A stretch of 33,270 bases of DNA from CAMLLJ01 sp035759585 (GCA_035759585.1 DASTUP010000134.1:1-33270), one strand, 5' to 3'. Counted from the stretch's first letter, positions 22,359 through 30,582 are shown. Numbers and translations are program-made. The notes: generated from the letters alone by a model not told the origin.

Positions 22359-23855
22359 ATGACCACCGCTGTCGAGGCAGAGAAGGCCCCGTCGTCGGAG
22401 GCGCAGTTCATTCGCGGCATCGGACCGCTCGCCGCCGTGTCGATGGTCGTCGGTGCGATGATCGGGTCGGGCATCTTCATCGTTTCGGCCGACATCGCCC
22501 GGCAGACATCGGCCTGGGGACCGGGTGGCCTGATGCTCGTCTGGCTCCTCACGGGCGCCATGACGGTGACCGGCGCCCTGATGTACGCGGAGCTCGCCGC
22601 CATGATGCCGCGCGCAGGTGGCCAGTACGTCTTCCTACGCGAGGGCCTGAGTCCGTCGGTCGGCTTCCTGTACGGGTGGACGCTGTTCACCGTGATCCAG
22701 ACCGGCACGATCGCGGCGGTCGCGGTGGCGTTCGCGCGGTTCCTGGGCGTCCTCGTCCCTTCGGTGACGGCCGACGTCTTCCTTTCGCTCGGGCACGTCG
22801 CGATGCCGGGAGGCGAGATCGAGCTCGGCCTCAGCAATCAGCGCCTCGTCGCGCTCGGGATGGTCCTGCTCCTCACCTTCGTCAACATGCGTGGCGTGCG
22901 GCTCGGTGCGGGAATCCAGACCGTCTTCACGGTGGCGAAGGTCGGCGCGCTCATCGCCCTCATCCTGCTCGGGCTCACGGTCTTCCGGCAGCCGGAGATA
23001 GCCGCCGCCAACTTCGGGTCGTTCTGGGGTACCGGGAGCTGGGGTCTCGCAATGCTCCCGGCGGTCGGAGCCGCGATGGTCGGCTCGCTCTTTTCGAGCG
23101 ACGCCTGGAACAACGTGACGTTCACGGCGGCCGAGGTGCGCGATCCCGCCCGCAACCTTCCGCGCGCGCTGGCGCTCGGCACGATCCTCGTTTCGTCGCT
23201 CTACCTTCTGGCCAATCTCGCTTATCTCAGCGTGCTGCCTTACGGTGGGTCGCCCGAAGGAACCACCGTGCTCGAGCGGGGGCTGATGTACGCGGCCGAG
23301 GATCGCGTCGGCACGGCGGCGCTGGCCGTGATGCTCGGATCGGCGGGCGCCGCCGTCATGGCGGTCCTCATTCTGATCTCCACGTTCGGCTGCAATAACG
23401 GGCTGATCCTGGCGGGGCCGCGGGTCTTCTATGCAATGGCGCGGGACGGGCTCTTCTTCCGGCGGGCGGCGCACCTCCATTCGGCGTGGCGCACCCCGAC
23501 CTTCGGCCTCGGCGCGCAGGCCGCCTGGGCGATGGTGCTCTGCCTGAGCGGAACGTACGGCCAGCTGCTCGACTACGTCATCATCGCGGCCGTGCTCTTC
23601 TATTTCCTCACCATCGTCGCCCTCTTCCGCCTCCGCGCCACCCGCCCGGATCTTCCCCGGCCGGTCAGGGCCGTCGGGTATCCGGTCGTGCCGGCGCTCT
23701 ACGCGCTGGGGCTCCTCGGCATCATGATCGTTCTCCTGGTCGAGAAGCCCGAGTACACGCAGGCAGGGCTGCTCATCGTGGCGCTGGGGATCCCCGTGTA
23801 CGCCGTCTGGCGGAAGCTCGGGACTCCGGTCCGCGGCGAGGATCGATCCGCTTGA
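22359..23855 (+). CDS. APC-superfamily amino-acid permease (LAT-like)
   Basis: The 498-residue protein is a twelve-helix secondary transporter of the amino acid-polyamine-organocation superfamily. The first unwound helix motif VGAMIGSGIFIVSADIAR, then GGLMLVWLLTGAMTVTGALMYAELAAMMPRAGGQYVFLREG and GWTLFTVIQTGTIAAVAVAFARF, place it near the LAT/amino-acid:polyamine group. AWNNVTFTAAEVRDPARNLPRAL is the conserved helix 6-7 loop. It probably takes up or exchanges amino acids; the substrate cannot be read from sequence. The ATG at 22359 lacks a strong ribosome-binding site. The stop codon lies inside the -35 box of the guaB promoter. Confidence 0.92.
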   Translation: MTTAVEAEKAPSSEAQFIRGIGPLAAVSMVVGAMIGSGIFIVSADIARQTSAWGPGGLMLVWLLTGAMTVTGALMYAELAAMMPRAGGQYVFLREGLSPSVGFLYGWTLFTVIQTGTIAAVAVAFARFLGVLVPSVTADVFLSLGHVAMPGGEIELGLSNQRLVALGMVLLLTFVNMRGVRLGAGIQTVFTVAKVGALIALILLGLTVFRQPEIAAANFGSFWGTGSWGLAMLPAVGAAMVGSLFSSDAWNNVTFTAAEVRDPARNLPRALALGTILVSSLYLLANLAYLSVLPYGGSPEGTTVLERGLMYAAEDRVGTAALAVMLGSAGAAVMAVLILISTFGCNNGLILAGPRVFYAMARDGLFFRRAAHLHSAWRTPTFGLGAQAAWAMVLCLSGTYGQLLDYVIIAAVLFYFLTIVALFRLRATRPDLPRPVRAVGYPVVPALYALGLLGIMIVLLVEKPEYTQAGLLIVALGIPVYAVWRKLGTPVRGEDRSA

Positions 23856-23880
23856 TTTTGGGCCATTTTCGCCCTACAAT
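23852..23880 (+). promoter_or_regulatory. Sigma70-type promoter upstream of guaB
   Basis: TTGATT (23852-23857), 17 bases, TACAAT (23875-23880). The -10 and spacing are the same as in the promoter at 19410-19438. The -35 overlaps the stop of the permease gene. Transcription is expected to start at about 23886-23888, on or next to an ATG-GTG pair that opens a 32-codon reading frame running into guaB. Confidence 0.75.
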
Positions 23881-23885
23881 TCGAG

Positions 23886-23984
23886 ATGGTGATTTCACAA
23901 TCCGGCCCTTCGACGGCCCCCCGTGGGCGCCGGGGGGCCGTCCTGCATCGGGCGCCGACCCGCCAGCCGCTCCCCCCGCGATGA
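23886..23984 (+). CDS. Putative leaderless 32-codon upstream ORF of guaB
   Basis: An ATG at 23886 (followed by an in-frame GTG) lies five bases past the TACAAT box and opens 32 codons that end in TGA at 23982-23984, sharing ATGA with the guaB start. The predicted peptide is rich in Arg, Pro and Gly (it begins MVISQSGPST and ends RQPLPPR) and resembles no known protein. Its codons 10-19 cover the 12-bp hairpin at 23912-23942. guaB itself has no visible ribosome-binding site, so translation of this frame could deliver ribosomes to guaB. It may be a regulatory leader peptide; chance cannot be excluded. Confidence 0.45.
   Translation: MVISQSGPSTAPRGRRGAVLHRAPTRQPLPPR
23912..23942 (+). promoter_or_regulatory. 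GC-rich 12-bp hairpin in the guaB leader
   Basis: GACGGCCCCCCG (23912-23923) pairs perfectly with CGGGGGGCCGTC (23931-23942) around the loop TGGGCGC. It lies between the promoter and the guaB ATG, 38 bases before the start codon, and within the upstream ORF. No T-run follows, so it is not a standard terminator; it could pause polymerase, gate ribosomes or stabilise the mRNA 5' end. Confidence 0.65.
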
Positions 23985-25438
23985 GCCGCATCCGGTCTTC
24001 CGCTGGATTGACGTTCGACGACGTGCTGCTCCTGCCGCGGCACTCGACGGTTCACCCGCGTGACGTCTCCACCGCCACCCGGCTCACCCGCAGGATTCCG
24101 CTCAACATCCCGCTCATCTCCGCCGCAATGGACACGGTCACCGAGGCCGACATGGCGATCGCCATGGCCCGCGCCGGCGGGATCGGGGTCATCCACAAGA
24201 ACATGTCGATCGAGCGTCAGGCGGCGGAGGTGGACCGCGTCAAGCGCAGCGAAAGCGGGATGATTCTCAACCCGATCACACTGGGTCCCGAGCGGCCGCT
24301 TCGCGAGGCGGTCTCGCTCATGCGGCGGTTCCGGATCTCGGGCGTTCCGATCGTGGACGGCAGCGGGCGGCTCGTGGGCATCATCACCAACCGCGACCTG
24401 CAGTTCGAGCGGAACCTCGACCAGCCGATCCAGGAGGCGATGACGCGCGAGAGGCTGGTCACCGCTCCCGTCGGCACGGACCTGGACGAGGCCGAGCGCA
24501 TCCTGGCCCGACACCGGATCGAGAAGCTTCCCGTAGTGGACGAGAACGGGGTGCTCAAGGGCCTGATCACCGTCAAGGACATCTTCAAGCGGCGTGACTT
24601 CCCCAACGCCAACAAGGACCAGCACGGCCGCCTCCGCGTCGCCGGCGCCGTCGGGGGCTCCGCGGGCGACATCGCCCGGGCGCGGGCGCTCGTCGATGCC
24701 GGCGTGGACGTGATCGTGGTCGACTCGGCGCACGGCCACAGCGAAGGCGTGCTGTCGACCGTGGACAGCCTGCGCCAGGCGTTTCCCGAGGCGCAGCTCA
24801 TCGCCGGCAACGTGGCGACCGAGGCGGGGGCAGCCGAGCTGGTGAAGCGTGGCGTGGATGCGGTGAAGGTGGGCATCGGCCCGGGAAGCATCTGCACGAC
24901 GCGTGTCGTGACGGGCGTCGGCGTTCCGCAGGTCACCGCGATCATCGACGCGGTGCGGGGTGCGGGGGACGTGCCGGTCATCGCCGACGGCGGCATCAAG
25001 TATTCCGGCGACGTCGTGAAGGCGCTGGCGGCCGGCGCCTCGAGCGCGATGATGGGCTCGATGCTCGCCGGCACGGAGGAGAGCCCGGGTGAGAGCGTCC
25101 TCGCCGAAGGCCGGCGCTTCAAGATGATCCGCGGGATGGGGAGCCTGGGCGCCATGCAGGACGGCTCCGCGGACCGGTATTTCCAGGAAGGGGAGATGGC
25201 GCCCTCCAAGCTCGTACCGGAAGGCATCGAAGGCCGCGTGCCCTACAAGGGCCCGGTCAACGACGTGCTGTTCCAGATGGTCGGCGGCCTCCGCAGCGGC
25301 ATGGGCTACTGCGGCGTCGCGAGCATCGCAGCGCTCCAGCGCGACACCGAGTTCGTGCAGGTCACGTCGGCGGGACTTCGGGAATCGCACCCGCACGACG
25401 TCACGATCACGCGTGAGGCGCCCAACTACAGCGCCTGA
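23981..25438 (+). CDS. guaB: Inosine-5'-monophosphate dehydrogenase
   Basis: GuaB oxidises IMP to XMP with NAD+, the rate-limiting step of guanine nucleotide synthesis. The 485-residue protein has the full architecture: LTFDDVLLLPRHS, PLISAAMDTVTEADMAIAMARAGGIGVIHKNM, a pair of CBS domains inserted at about residues 95-210, VDSAHGHS, GNVATEAGAAEL, and the active-site loop VGIGPGSICTTRVVTGVGVPQ with catalytic Cys305. Further blocks are IADGGIKYSGD, the GMGSLGAM flap, EGIEGRVPYKGP and GLRSGMGYCG. The CBS pair normally binds ATP/GTP and controls activity. The ATG at 23981 matches the family N-terminus but has no ribosome-binding site; it overlaps the stop of the 32-codon upstream ORF. Confidence 0.98.
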   Translation: MSRIRSSAGLTFDDVLLLPRHSTVHPRDVSTATRLTRRIPLNIPLISAAMDTVTEADMAIAMARAGGIGVIHKNMSIERQAAEVDRVKRSESGMILNPITLGPERPLREAVSLMRRFRISGVPIVDGSGRLVGIITNRDLQFERNLDQPIQEAMTRERLVTAPVGTDLDEAERILARHRIEKLPVVDENGVLKGLITVKDIFKRRDFPNANKDQHGRLRVAGAVGGSAGDIARARALVDAGVDVIVVDSAHGHSEGVLSTVDSLRQAFPEAQLIAGNVATEAGAAELVKRGVDAVKVGIGPGSICTTRVVTGVGVPQVTAIIDAVRGAGDVPVIADGGIKYSGDVVKALAAGASSAMMGSMLAGTEESPGESVLAEGRRFKMIRGMGSLGAMQDGSADRYFQEGEMAPSKLVPEGIEGRVPYKGPVNDVLFQMVGGLRSGMGYCGVASIAALQRDTEFVQVTSAGLRESHPHDVTITREAPNYSA

Positions 25439-25526
25439 CGTCTTCTCGCTTCACATCCGTAGCTTCGTGGGGCCCGGAGGCATCCGCCGCCGGCCTTGCC
25501 GTGCCTGATCCCCTGTTTCCGGGACC

Positions 25527-27164
25527 ATGATGCCACGCTTTGTCTCGCTCGCCGCACGGATCGCCCTCCTCGTCGCCCTGCTCGGCGCCAACATTCCGGC
25601 CGTGCTCGCCGCACAGGACTCGGTTCCGGCCCCGGCGATGCCCGGCGTGCCAGACACGTCGCCGTCGATCCCGATCGAGGGGCAGCAGCCCGCTGCGGCC
25701 GAGGAAACGCCCACGGGCTTCATGGCGACTGCCGATCGCTACATGGGCATCGTCAACGGCTGGCTCGGCACGGTGATCTTCTGGGACGTGATGTTCTGGG
25801 ATCCCGACCACGCGTTTCCCCTCGTGGTGCTGTGGCTCATCCTCGGTGCCACGTACCTCACCCTGCGGATGGGCTTCATCAACTTCCGCGGATTCCGCCA
25901 CGCGATCAACGTGACGCGGGGGAAATACAGCGATCCGTCCGATGCGGGCGAAGTCAGCCATTTCCAGGCGCTGTCGGCCGCGCTCTCGGCGACGGTGGGA
26001 CTCGGGAACATCGCCGGCGTCGCGATCGCGGTCTCGATCGGCGGACCGGGCGCAACCTTCTGGATGATCATCGCCGGTCTCCTCGGCATGTCCTCGAAGT
26101 TCGCCGAATGCACGCTGGGCCAGAAATACCGGCAGATCCGACCCGACGGGCGCCTCATGGGCGGCGCGATGTACTACCTCTCGCGCGGCCTGGGCGAGCT
26201 CGGGATGCCGAGGTTCGGCAAGGTCCTGGCCGTGGTCTTTGCCATCATGTGCATCGGCGGGTCGCTGGGCGGCGGGAACATGTTCCAGGTCAACCAGTCC
26301 ATGAACGCGCTCCAGGAGAACATTCCCCTCCTGGTGGAGTTTCCGTGGGTTTACGGATTGCTCATGGTGCTGATCACCGGCATCGTGATCATCGGCGGGA
26401 TCCGCCGGATCGCCACGGTCGCCGACAAGATCGTGCCGTTCATGTGCGGACTGTATGTGGTGGCGTGCCTCGTGATCATCATCGTAAGCGCCGAGGCCAT
26501 TCCCGCCGCATTCCGGGCGATCATCACCGGGGCATTCACTCCCGGCGCCGCGTATGGCGGCTTCATCGGCGTGCTGGTGCAGGGCTTCCGCCGGGCGGCC
26601 TTCTCGAACGAGGCCGGAGCGGGCTCGGCAGCGATCGCGCACTCGGCGGCCAGGACTCCCTACCCGGTTCGTGAAGGAATCGTCGCGCTGCTGGAGCCCT
26701 TCATCGATACCGTCGTCGTCTGCACCATGACGGCACTCGTCATCGTGATCACCGGCGCCTATGCCAACCCCGACTATGCGCAGATCATCGCCGACAATCA
26801 GGGTGCGGCACTCACCTCGCGGGCCTTCGGCGAGCACATCGCCTGGTTCCCGCTGGTCCTCTCGCTCGCGGTGATGCTCTTCGCCTATTCCACGATGATC
26901 AGCTGGTCGTACTATGGAGAGCGCTGCTGGGTCTACCTCTTCGGGGACGGGCACACGCGTATCTACCAGGTGCTCTTCCTCGTCTTCACGTTCCTCGGCT
27001 CGATCATCACCGCGGCGAACGTGCTCGACTTCGGGGACTACATGATCCTCGGCATGGCGTTCCCGAACCTGCTCGGCGTCTTCCTGCTGAGCGGGAAGGT
27101 GCGCCGCGATCTCGATCAGTACTGGTCGAAATACAAGGCCGGGGAATTCCCGGTCTACCGGTAG
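25527..27164 (+). CDS. Sodium:alanine symporter (AGCS family)
   Basis: The 545-residue protein is a Na+-coupled alanine/glycine symporter of the AGCS family in the inner membrane. Family signatures include RMGFINFRGFRHAINVTRGKY, SALSATVGLGNIAGVAIAVSIGGPGATFWM (sodium and substrate-binding region), GGNMFQVNQS, and RRAAFSNEAGAGSAAIAHSAARTPYPVREGIVALLEPFIDT. An N-terminal extension of about 65 residues resembles a cleavable signal peptide (ALLVALLGANIPAVLAAQ) plus a Pro-rich stretch before the first membrane helix, longer than in typical AGCS proteins. Start ATG is 25527 or 25530. It lies 88 bases after guaB and 36 bases before the NSS transporter. Confidence 0.95.
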   Translation: MMPRFVSLAARIALLVALLGANIPAVLAAQDSVPAPAMPGVPDTSPSIPIEGQQPAAAEETPTGFMATADRYMGIVNGWLGTVIFWDVMFWDPDHAFPLVVLWLILGATYLTLRMGFINFRGFRHAINVTRGKYSDPSDAGEVSHFQALSAALSATVGLGNIAGVAIAVSIGGPGATFWMIIAGLLGMSSKFAECTLGQKYRQIRPDGRLMGGAMYYLSRGLGELGMPRFGKVLAVVFAIMCIGGSLGGGNMFQVNQSMNALQENIPLLVEFPWVYGLLMVLITGIVIIGGIRRIATVADKIVPFMCGLYVVACLVIIIVSAEAIPAAFRAIITGAFTPGAAYGGFIGVLVQGFRRAAFSNEAGAGSAAIAHSAARTPYPVREGIVALLEPFIDTVVVCTMTALVIVITGAYANPDYAQIIADNQGAALTSRAFGEHIAWFPLVLSLAVMLFAYSTMISWSYYGERCWVYLFGDGHTRIYQVLFLVFTFLGSIITAANVLDFGDYMILGMAFPNLLGVFLLSGKVRRDLDQYWSKYKAGEFPVYR

Positions 27165-27200
27165 CCGTCGCCTCCGTTCACCCCTTTTCCCGGAGCCCTT

Positions 27201-28793
27201 GTGGCTGATGAAGTCGTTCACCGCGAGCAGTGGGGCTCGCGCATCGGGCTGATCCTCGCCATGGCCGGCAACGCCGTCGGCCTCGGCAACTTCCTCCGCT
27301 TCCCCCGCCAGGCGGTCGAGAACGGCGGCGGGACGTTCATGATCCCGTACTTCGTCGCGCTGATCCTCGTGGGCATCCCGCTCATGTGGATCGAGTGGGG
27401 CGTGGGGCGGCATGGCGGGCTCCGGGGCCACGGCTCGACGCCGGGCATGTTCGAGTCGCTCTGGAAGCACCCGCTCGCGAAGTATCTCGGCGTGCTCGGC
27501 CTCTTCATGCCGATCATCGTGCTGATCTACTACTGCTACATCGAGTCGTGGACGCTCGCCTGGACCTGGTTCTCGCTGACCGGGGCCACGCAGGGCCTCG
27601 ACCAGGCGGGGATGCAGGCGTTCTTCGGGTCGTACGTGAACCTGCAGAACGGGACGGTGCACGGCTTCTGGGTGCCGTTCATCTTCTTCTTCATCACCAT
27701 CGCGATCAACTTCTGGGTGGTGAGCAAGGGCCTCACGGCGGGCATCGAACGCCTCGCGAAGATCGGCATGCCGATCCTCTTCATCTTCGCGGCGATTCTC
27801 GTGATCCGGGTCCTCACGCTCGATCCGCAGCCCGAGCTCGTGAACGGGGTCGCCACCGGCCGCATGGTCGGGCCGATGGACGGCCTCAACTTCATGTTCA
27901 ATCCCGACTGGTCCCGGATCGGCGACCCGTCGGTGTGGCTCGCCGCCACCGGGCAGATCTTCTTCACTCTCTCGGTGGGCATGGGATCGCTGCAGGCGTA
28001 CGCGTCGTACCTCAAGCGGACCGATGACCTGACGCTCTCGGGCATCGCGACCGCGTCCACCAACGAAACGGCCGAGGTGGTGCTCGGCGGGTCGCTCGCC
28101 ATTCCGGCGATCGTCACGTTCTTCGGCGTGGCCGGTGCGATGCAGATCGCGTCCCAGGGAAGCTTCGACCTCGGCTTCATCGCGATGCCCCTCGTCTTCA
28201 ACCAGCTCCCGGGCGGCGCGATCATGACGACGCTCGCCGGGGTGATGTGGTTCGGACTGCTGTTCTTCGCGGGGATCACGTCGTCGGTCGCAATGGCGAC
28301 GCCGGCGCTGTCCTTCGTCGAGGAGAACTGGGGCTGGACACGGAAGCGGTCGGCATGGACCCTCGCCGCCATCGCGGTGGCGATCGGCATCCTGCACATC
28401 GTCTACAATACGCGCGGCTTCCTGGACGAGTGGGACTACTGGGCGGGCACGTTCGGCCTCGTGATCCTGGCGCTCGTCGAGACGGTGCTCTTCGTCTGGG
28501 TGCTCGGGCCCAACCGGATGTGGGAGGAGCTGCACGAAGGTGCGGCCCTCCGGCTGCCGAAGATCTACAAGTTCATCCTGACGTTCATCACGCCGACGTT
28601 CCTCATCATCATGATGGGATGGTGGTTCGTGCAGGACGCGCTGCCGATCCTTCGCATGGTGGACGAGACACCCGAGCGCCAGACGGTGCGGTGGGCGTCG
28701 CGCGGCCTCATGCTCGCGATCCTCGTGATCCAGATCTTCCTCATTCGCGCGGCGTGGAACCGGCGCCGCGCCGCCGGAAAGGAGACCGCCTGA
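27201..28793 (+). CDS. Neurotransmitter:sodium symporter (NSS) family transporter
   Basis: The 530-residue, twelve-helix protein is a LeuT-fold Na+-dependent transporter, probably for hydrophobic amino acids such as alanine or methionine. The first helix carries the family motif MAGNAVGLGNFLRFPRQAVENGGGTFMIPYF with the unwound sodium-binding segment. IPLMWIEWGVGRHGG is the conserved loop after helix 2, and SVGMGSLQAYASYL corresponds to helix 6. The start is GTG at 27201 behind a GGAG ribosome-binding site. It shares one base with a tiny membrane-protein gene (TGATG), an arrangement known from the MetPS methionine/alanine importer of Corynebacterium, so it is probably the large subunit of such a system. 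Confidence 0.94.
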   Translation: MADEVVHREQWGSRIGLILAMAGNAVGLGNFLRFPRQAVENGGGTFMIPYFVALILVGIPLMWIEWGVGRHGGLRGHGSTPGMFESLWKHPLAKYLGVLGLFMPIIVLIYYCYIESWTLAWTWFSLTGATQGLDQAGMQAFFGSYVNLQNGTVHGFWVPFIFFFITIAINFWVVSKGLTAGIERLAKIGMPILFIFAAILVIRVLTLDPQPELVNGVATGRMVGPMDGLNFMFNPDWSRIGDPSVWLAATGQIFFTLSVGMGSLQAYASYLKRTDDLTLSGIATASTNETAEVVLGGSLAIPAIVTFFGVAGAMQIASQGSFDLGFIAMPLVFNQLPGGAIMTTLAGVMWFGLLFFAGITSSVAMATPALSFVEENWGWTRKRSAWTLAAIAVAIGILHIVYNTRGFLDEWDYWAGTFGLVILALVETVLFVWVLGPNRMWEELHEGAALRLPKIYKFILTFITPTFLIIMMGWWFVQDALPILRMVDETPERQTVRWASRGLMLAILVIQIFLIRAAWNRRRAAGKETA

Positions 28794-28927
28794 TGACCAC
28801 CGGTGCGCTGATCTTCCTGATCCTGGCCTGGACGTTCGTCCTCGGCCTGACGTTCTGGTCGTTCCACCGGCTGATGAAGACCGAGCCGTCGAACGAGCCA
28901 CTGCCGCCTCCGGGCACCTCGCTCTGA
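28793..28927 (+). CDS. MetS-like small subunit of the NSS transporter
   Basis: This is a 44-residue single-helix membrane protein. One hydrophobic helix (ALIFLILAWTFVLGLTFW, about residues 5-22) is followed by a short basic patch (HRLMK) and a Pro-rich cytoplasmic or periplasmic tail (NEPLPPPGTSL). Its ATG overlaps the stop of the NSS transporter (TGATG). In size, topology and position it matches the MetS/MaAIMP small subunits that are required for MetP-type NSS importers. Assignment rests on these features and context because such short proteins have little sequence signal. Confidence 0.75.
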   Translation: MTTGALIFLILAWTFVLGLTFWSFHRLMKTEPSNEPLPPPGTSL

Positions 28928-28934
28928 TTCCCAT

Positions 28935-28977
28935 GGCCCCGGGCGGTGGTGCGTGACGGCGCACCGCCGCCCCGGCC
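28935..28977 (+). terminator. Large GC-rich hairpin after the NSS/MetS pair
   Basis: The arms GGCCCCGGGCGGTGGTGCG and CGCACCGCCGCCCCGGCC pair with one bulge and one G-U around a short TGACGG loop. It falls in the 85-base gap between the MetS-like gene and the next permease. There is no T-run, so it may be a weak terminator or an mRNA 3'-end stabiliser. Confidence 0.4.
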
Positions 28978-29012
28978 ATCGAGCCACCACTTACATCCAC
29001 CCCGAGCCTCCC

Positions 29013-30473
29013 ATGGACCTGTTTCGCCGGAAGAGCGTCACCGCACTGCAGGCCGAAGCGGAAGGGGATCACAGCCTTGCGCGCACCCTCGGCCCCTTCG
29101 CACTCACGATGCTCGGCATCGGCGCGATCATCGGCACCGGCATCTTCGTGCTCACCGGCACGGTCGCGGCGCAGAATGCCGGCCCCGCCGTCGTGCTCTC
29201 GTTCGTCCTCGCCGGGCTCGCCTCCATTTTCGCGGCGCTCTGCTACTCCGAGTTCGCGTCGCTCGTGCCGATGGCCGGCAGCGCGTACACCTACGGGTAC
29301 GCCACGCTCGGCGAGTTCATCGCGTGGATCATCGGATGGGACCTCGTGCTCGAGTACGCGCTCAGCGCGACGACCGTCGCCATCGGGTGGTCGGGCTACG
29401 TCGTGTCCTTCCTCGGCGATCTCGGGATCCACATTCCCCCGGCCTTCTCCGCGGCGCGCGGTACCCTGGTGACGGCCGCCGATGGCTCGCAGGTCACCGC
29501 GCTCTTCAACCTGCCGGCCGTGGTCATCGTCGCGCTCGTGACCGCGCTGCTCGTCGTCGGCATTCGCGAATCGGCGAACGTCAACAACGTCATCGTGTTC
29601 ATCAAGGTGGCGGTGGTGATCATATTCATCGCGCTCACCGTCCAGGCCATCAACCCCGAGAACTGGCACCCGTTCATTCCCGAGAATACCGGGCACCGCG
29701 AGAACTTCGGCTTCAGCGGCATCGTCGCCGGCGCCGGCGTCGTCTTCTTCGCGTACATCGGCTTCGACGCGGTCTCCACGGCGGCGCAGGAGGCGAAGAA
29801 CCCGCAGCGGGACATGCCGATCGGCATCATCGGATCGCTCCTGATCTGTACGGTGCTGTACATCGTCGTGGCAGGCATCGCGACCGGCGTGATGCACTAT
29901 TCGCAGCTCGACGTGCCCGATCCGATCGCCAAGGTGGCCGACGCCGCCGGCCTCGGCTGGATCGCGACGCTCATCAAGCTCGGCGCCATCGCCGGCCTCT
30001 CGTCGGTGATCCTGGTGCAGCTCCTCGGCCAGTCCCGCGTGTTCTACAGCATGTCGCGCGATGGCCTCCTGCCGCCGTTCGTGAACAAGGTGCACCCGAA
30101 GTTCCGGACGCCGTGGATCACGTCGATCGTCACGGGCATCGCGGTGGCGATTCCGGCCGGCTTCCTCACGGTGCGGGAAGCGGGGAGCCTGGTCTCGATC
30201 GGGACGCTTCTCGCCTTTGCCATCGTGTCGACGGGCGTGCTCGTGCTCCGGATCCGCGAGCCGAACCTGGCGAGGCCGTTCAGGGTTCCCGCCGTCTGGT
30301 TCGTGGCGCCGATGGGCGCGATTTCCGCGCTGTACCTGATGTGGTACCTCCCGTGGCGGACCTGGGAGCGGCTCCTCATCTGGCTCGCGATCGGCATGGT
30401 GGTGTACTTCGTGTACGGCTACCGGAACTCCAAGCTCAACCGGGGCGGGGAAGCGGCCACGCCACGAGCCTAG
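29013..30473 (+). CDS. APC-superfamily cationic amino-acid transporter (CAT/YfnA-like)
   Basis: The 486-residue permease belongs to the CAT branch of the APC superfamily. The conserved N-terminus (SLARTLGPFALTMLGIGAIIGTGIFVLTGTVAAQNAGPAVVLSF), AALCYSEFASLVPMAGSAYTYGYATLGEFIAWIIGWDLVLEYA, FAYIGFDAVSTAAQEAKNPQRDMPIGI, and GQSRVFYSMSRDGLLPPFVNKVHPKFRTPW are nearly identical to YfnA-type bacterial transporters and resemble eukaryotic CAT1. Twelve helices are visible. It differs from the LAT-like permease at 22359 by the longer acidic/basic N-terminus and the C-terminal domain. The ATG at 29013 is the family start. A structured element follows the stop. Confidence 0.93.
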   Translation: MDLFRRKSVTALQAEAEGDHSLARTLGPFALTMLGIGAIIGTGIFVLTGTVAAQNAGPAVVLSFVLAGLASIFAALCYSEFASLVPMAGSAYTYGYATLGEFIAWIIGWDLVLEYALSATTVAIGWSGYVVSFLGDLGIHIPPAFSAARGTLVTAADGSQVTALFNLPAVVIVALVTALLVVGIRESANVNNVIVFIKVAVVIIFIALTVQAINPENWHPFIPENTGHRENFGFSGIVAGAGVVFFAYIGFDAVSTAAQEAKNPQRDMPIGIIGSLLICTVLYIVVAGIATGVMHYSQLDVPDPIAKVADAAGLGWIATLIKLGAIAGLSSVILVQLLGQSRVFYSMSRDGLLPPFVNKVHPKFRTPWITSIVTGIAVAIPAGFLTVREAGSLVSIGTLLAFAIVSTGVLVLRIREPNLARPFRVPAVWFVAPMGAISALYLMWYLPWRTWERLLIWLAIGMVVYFVYGYRNSKLNRGGEAATPRA

Positions 30474-30496
30474 GCGGCCGGGGGACGCGAGTCCCG

Positions 30497-30582
30497 CGGT
30501 CCGACGAAGGAGCCAGGGCCCGAAGGACTTCGCCGCCGGAATACCCGGCGGCGGGTTCCTCGGGCCGCTTTCGTCACGACCG
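30497..30582 (+). other. Long stacked hairpin between the CAT permease and nrnA
   Basis: Four nested stems can be drawn: CGGTC/GACCG (30497-30501 with 30578-30582), GACGAA/TTCGTC (30503-30508 with 30570-30575), GGCCCGA/TCGGGCC (30517-30523 with 30560-30566) and CGCCGCCGG/CCGGCGGCG (30531-30539 with 30545-30553) closed by the loop AATAC. A separate small stem GGGAC-GCGA-GTCCC with a GNRA loop precedes it at 30482-30495. It may be the permease terminator (a CTTTCGT tract follows the third stem), a processed small RNA or an nrnA leader structure. No known RNA family was recognised. Confidence 0.5.

Noticed and set aside
25407..30095. 1562-residue open frame on the minus strand
   Set aside because: It is antisense to guaB partners and four transporter genes, has extreme His/Arg/Asp/Glu composition and no recognisable domain; a product of high GC at third codon positions.
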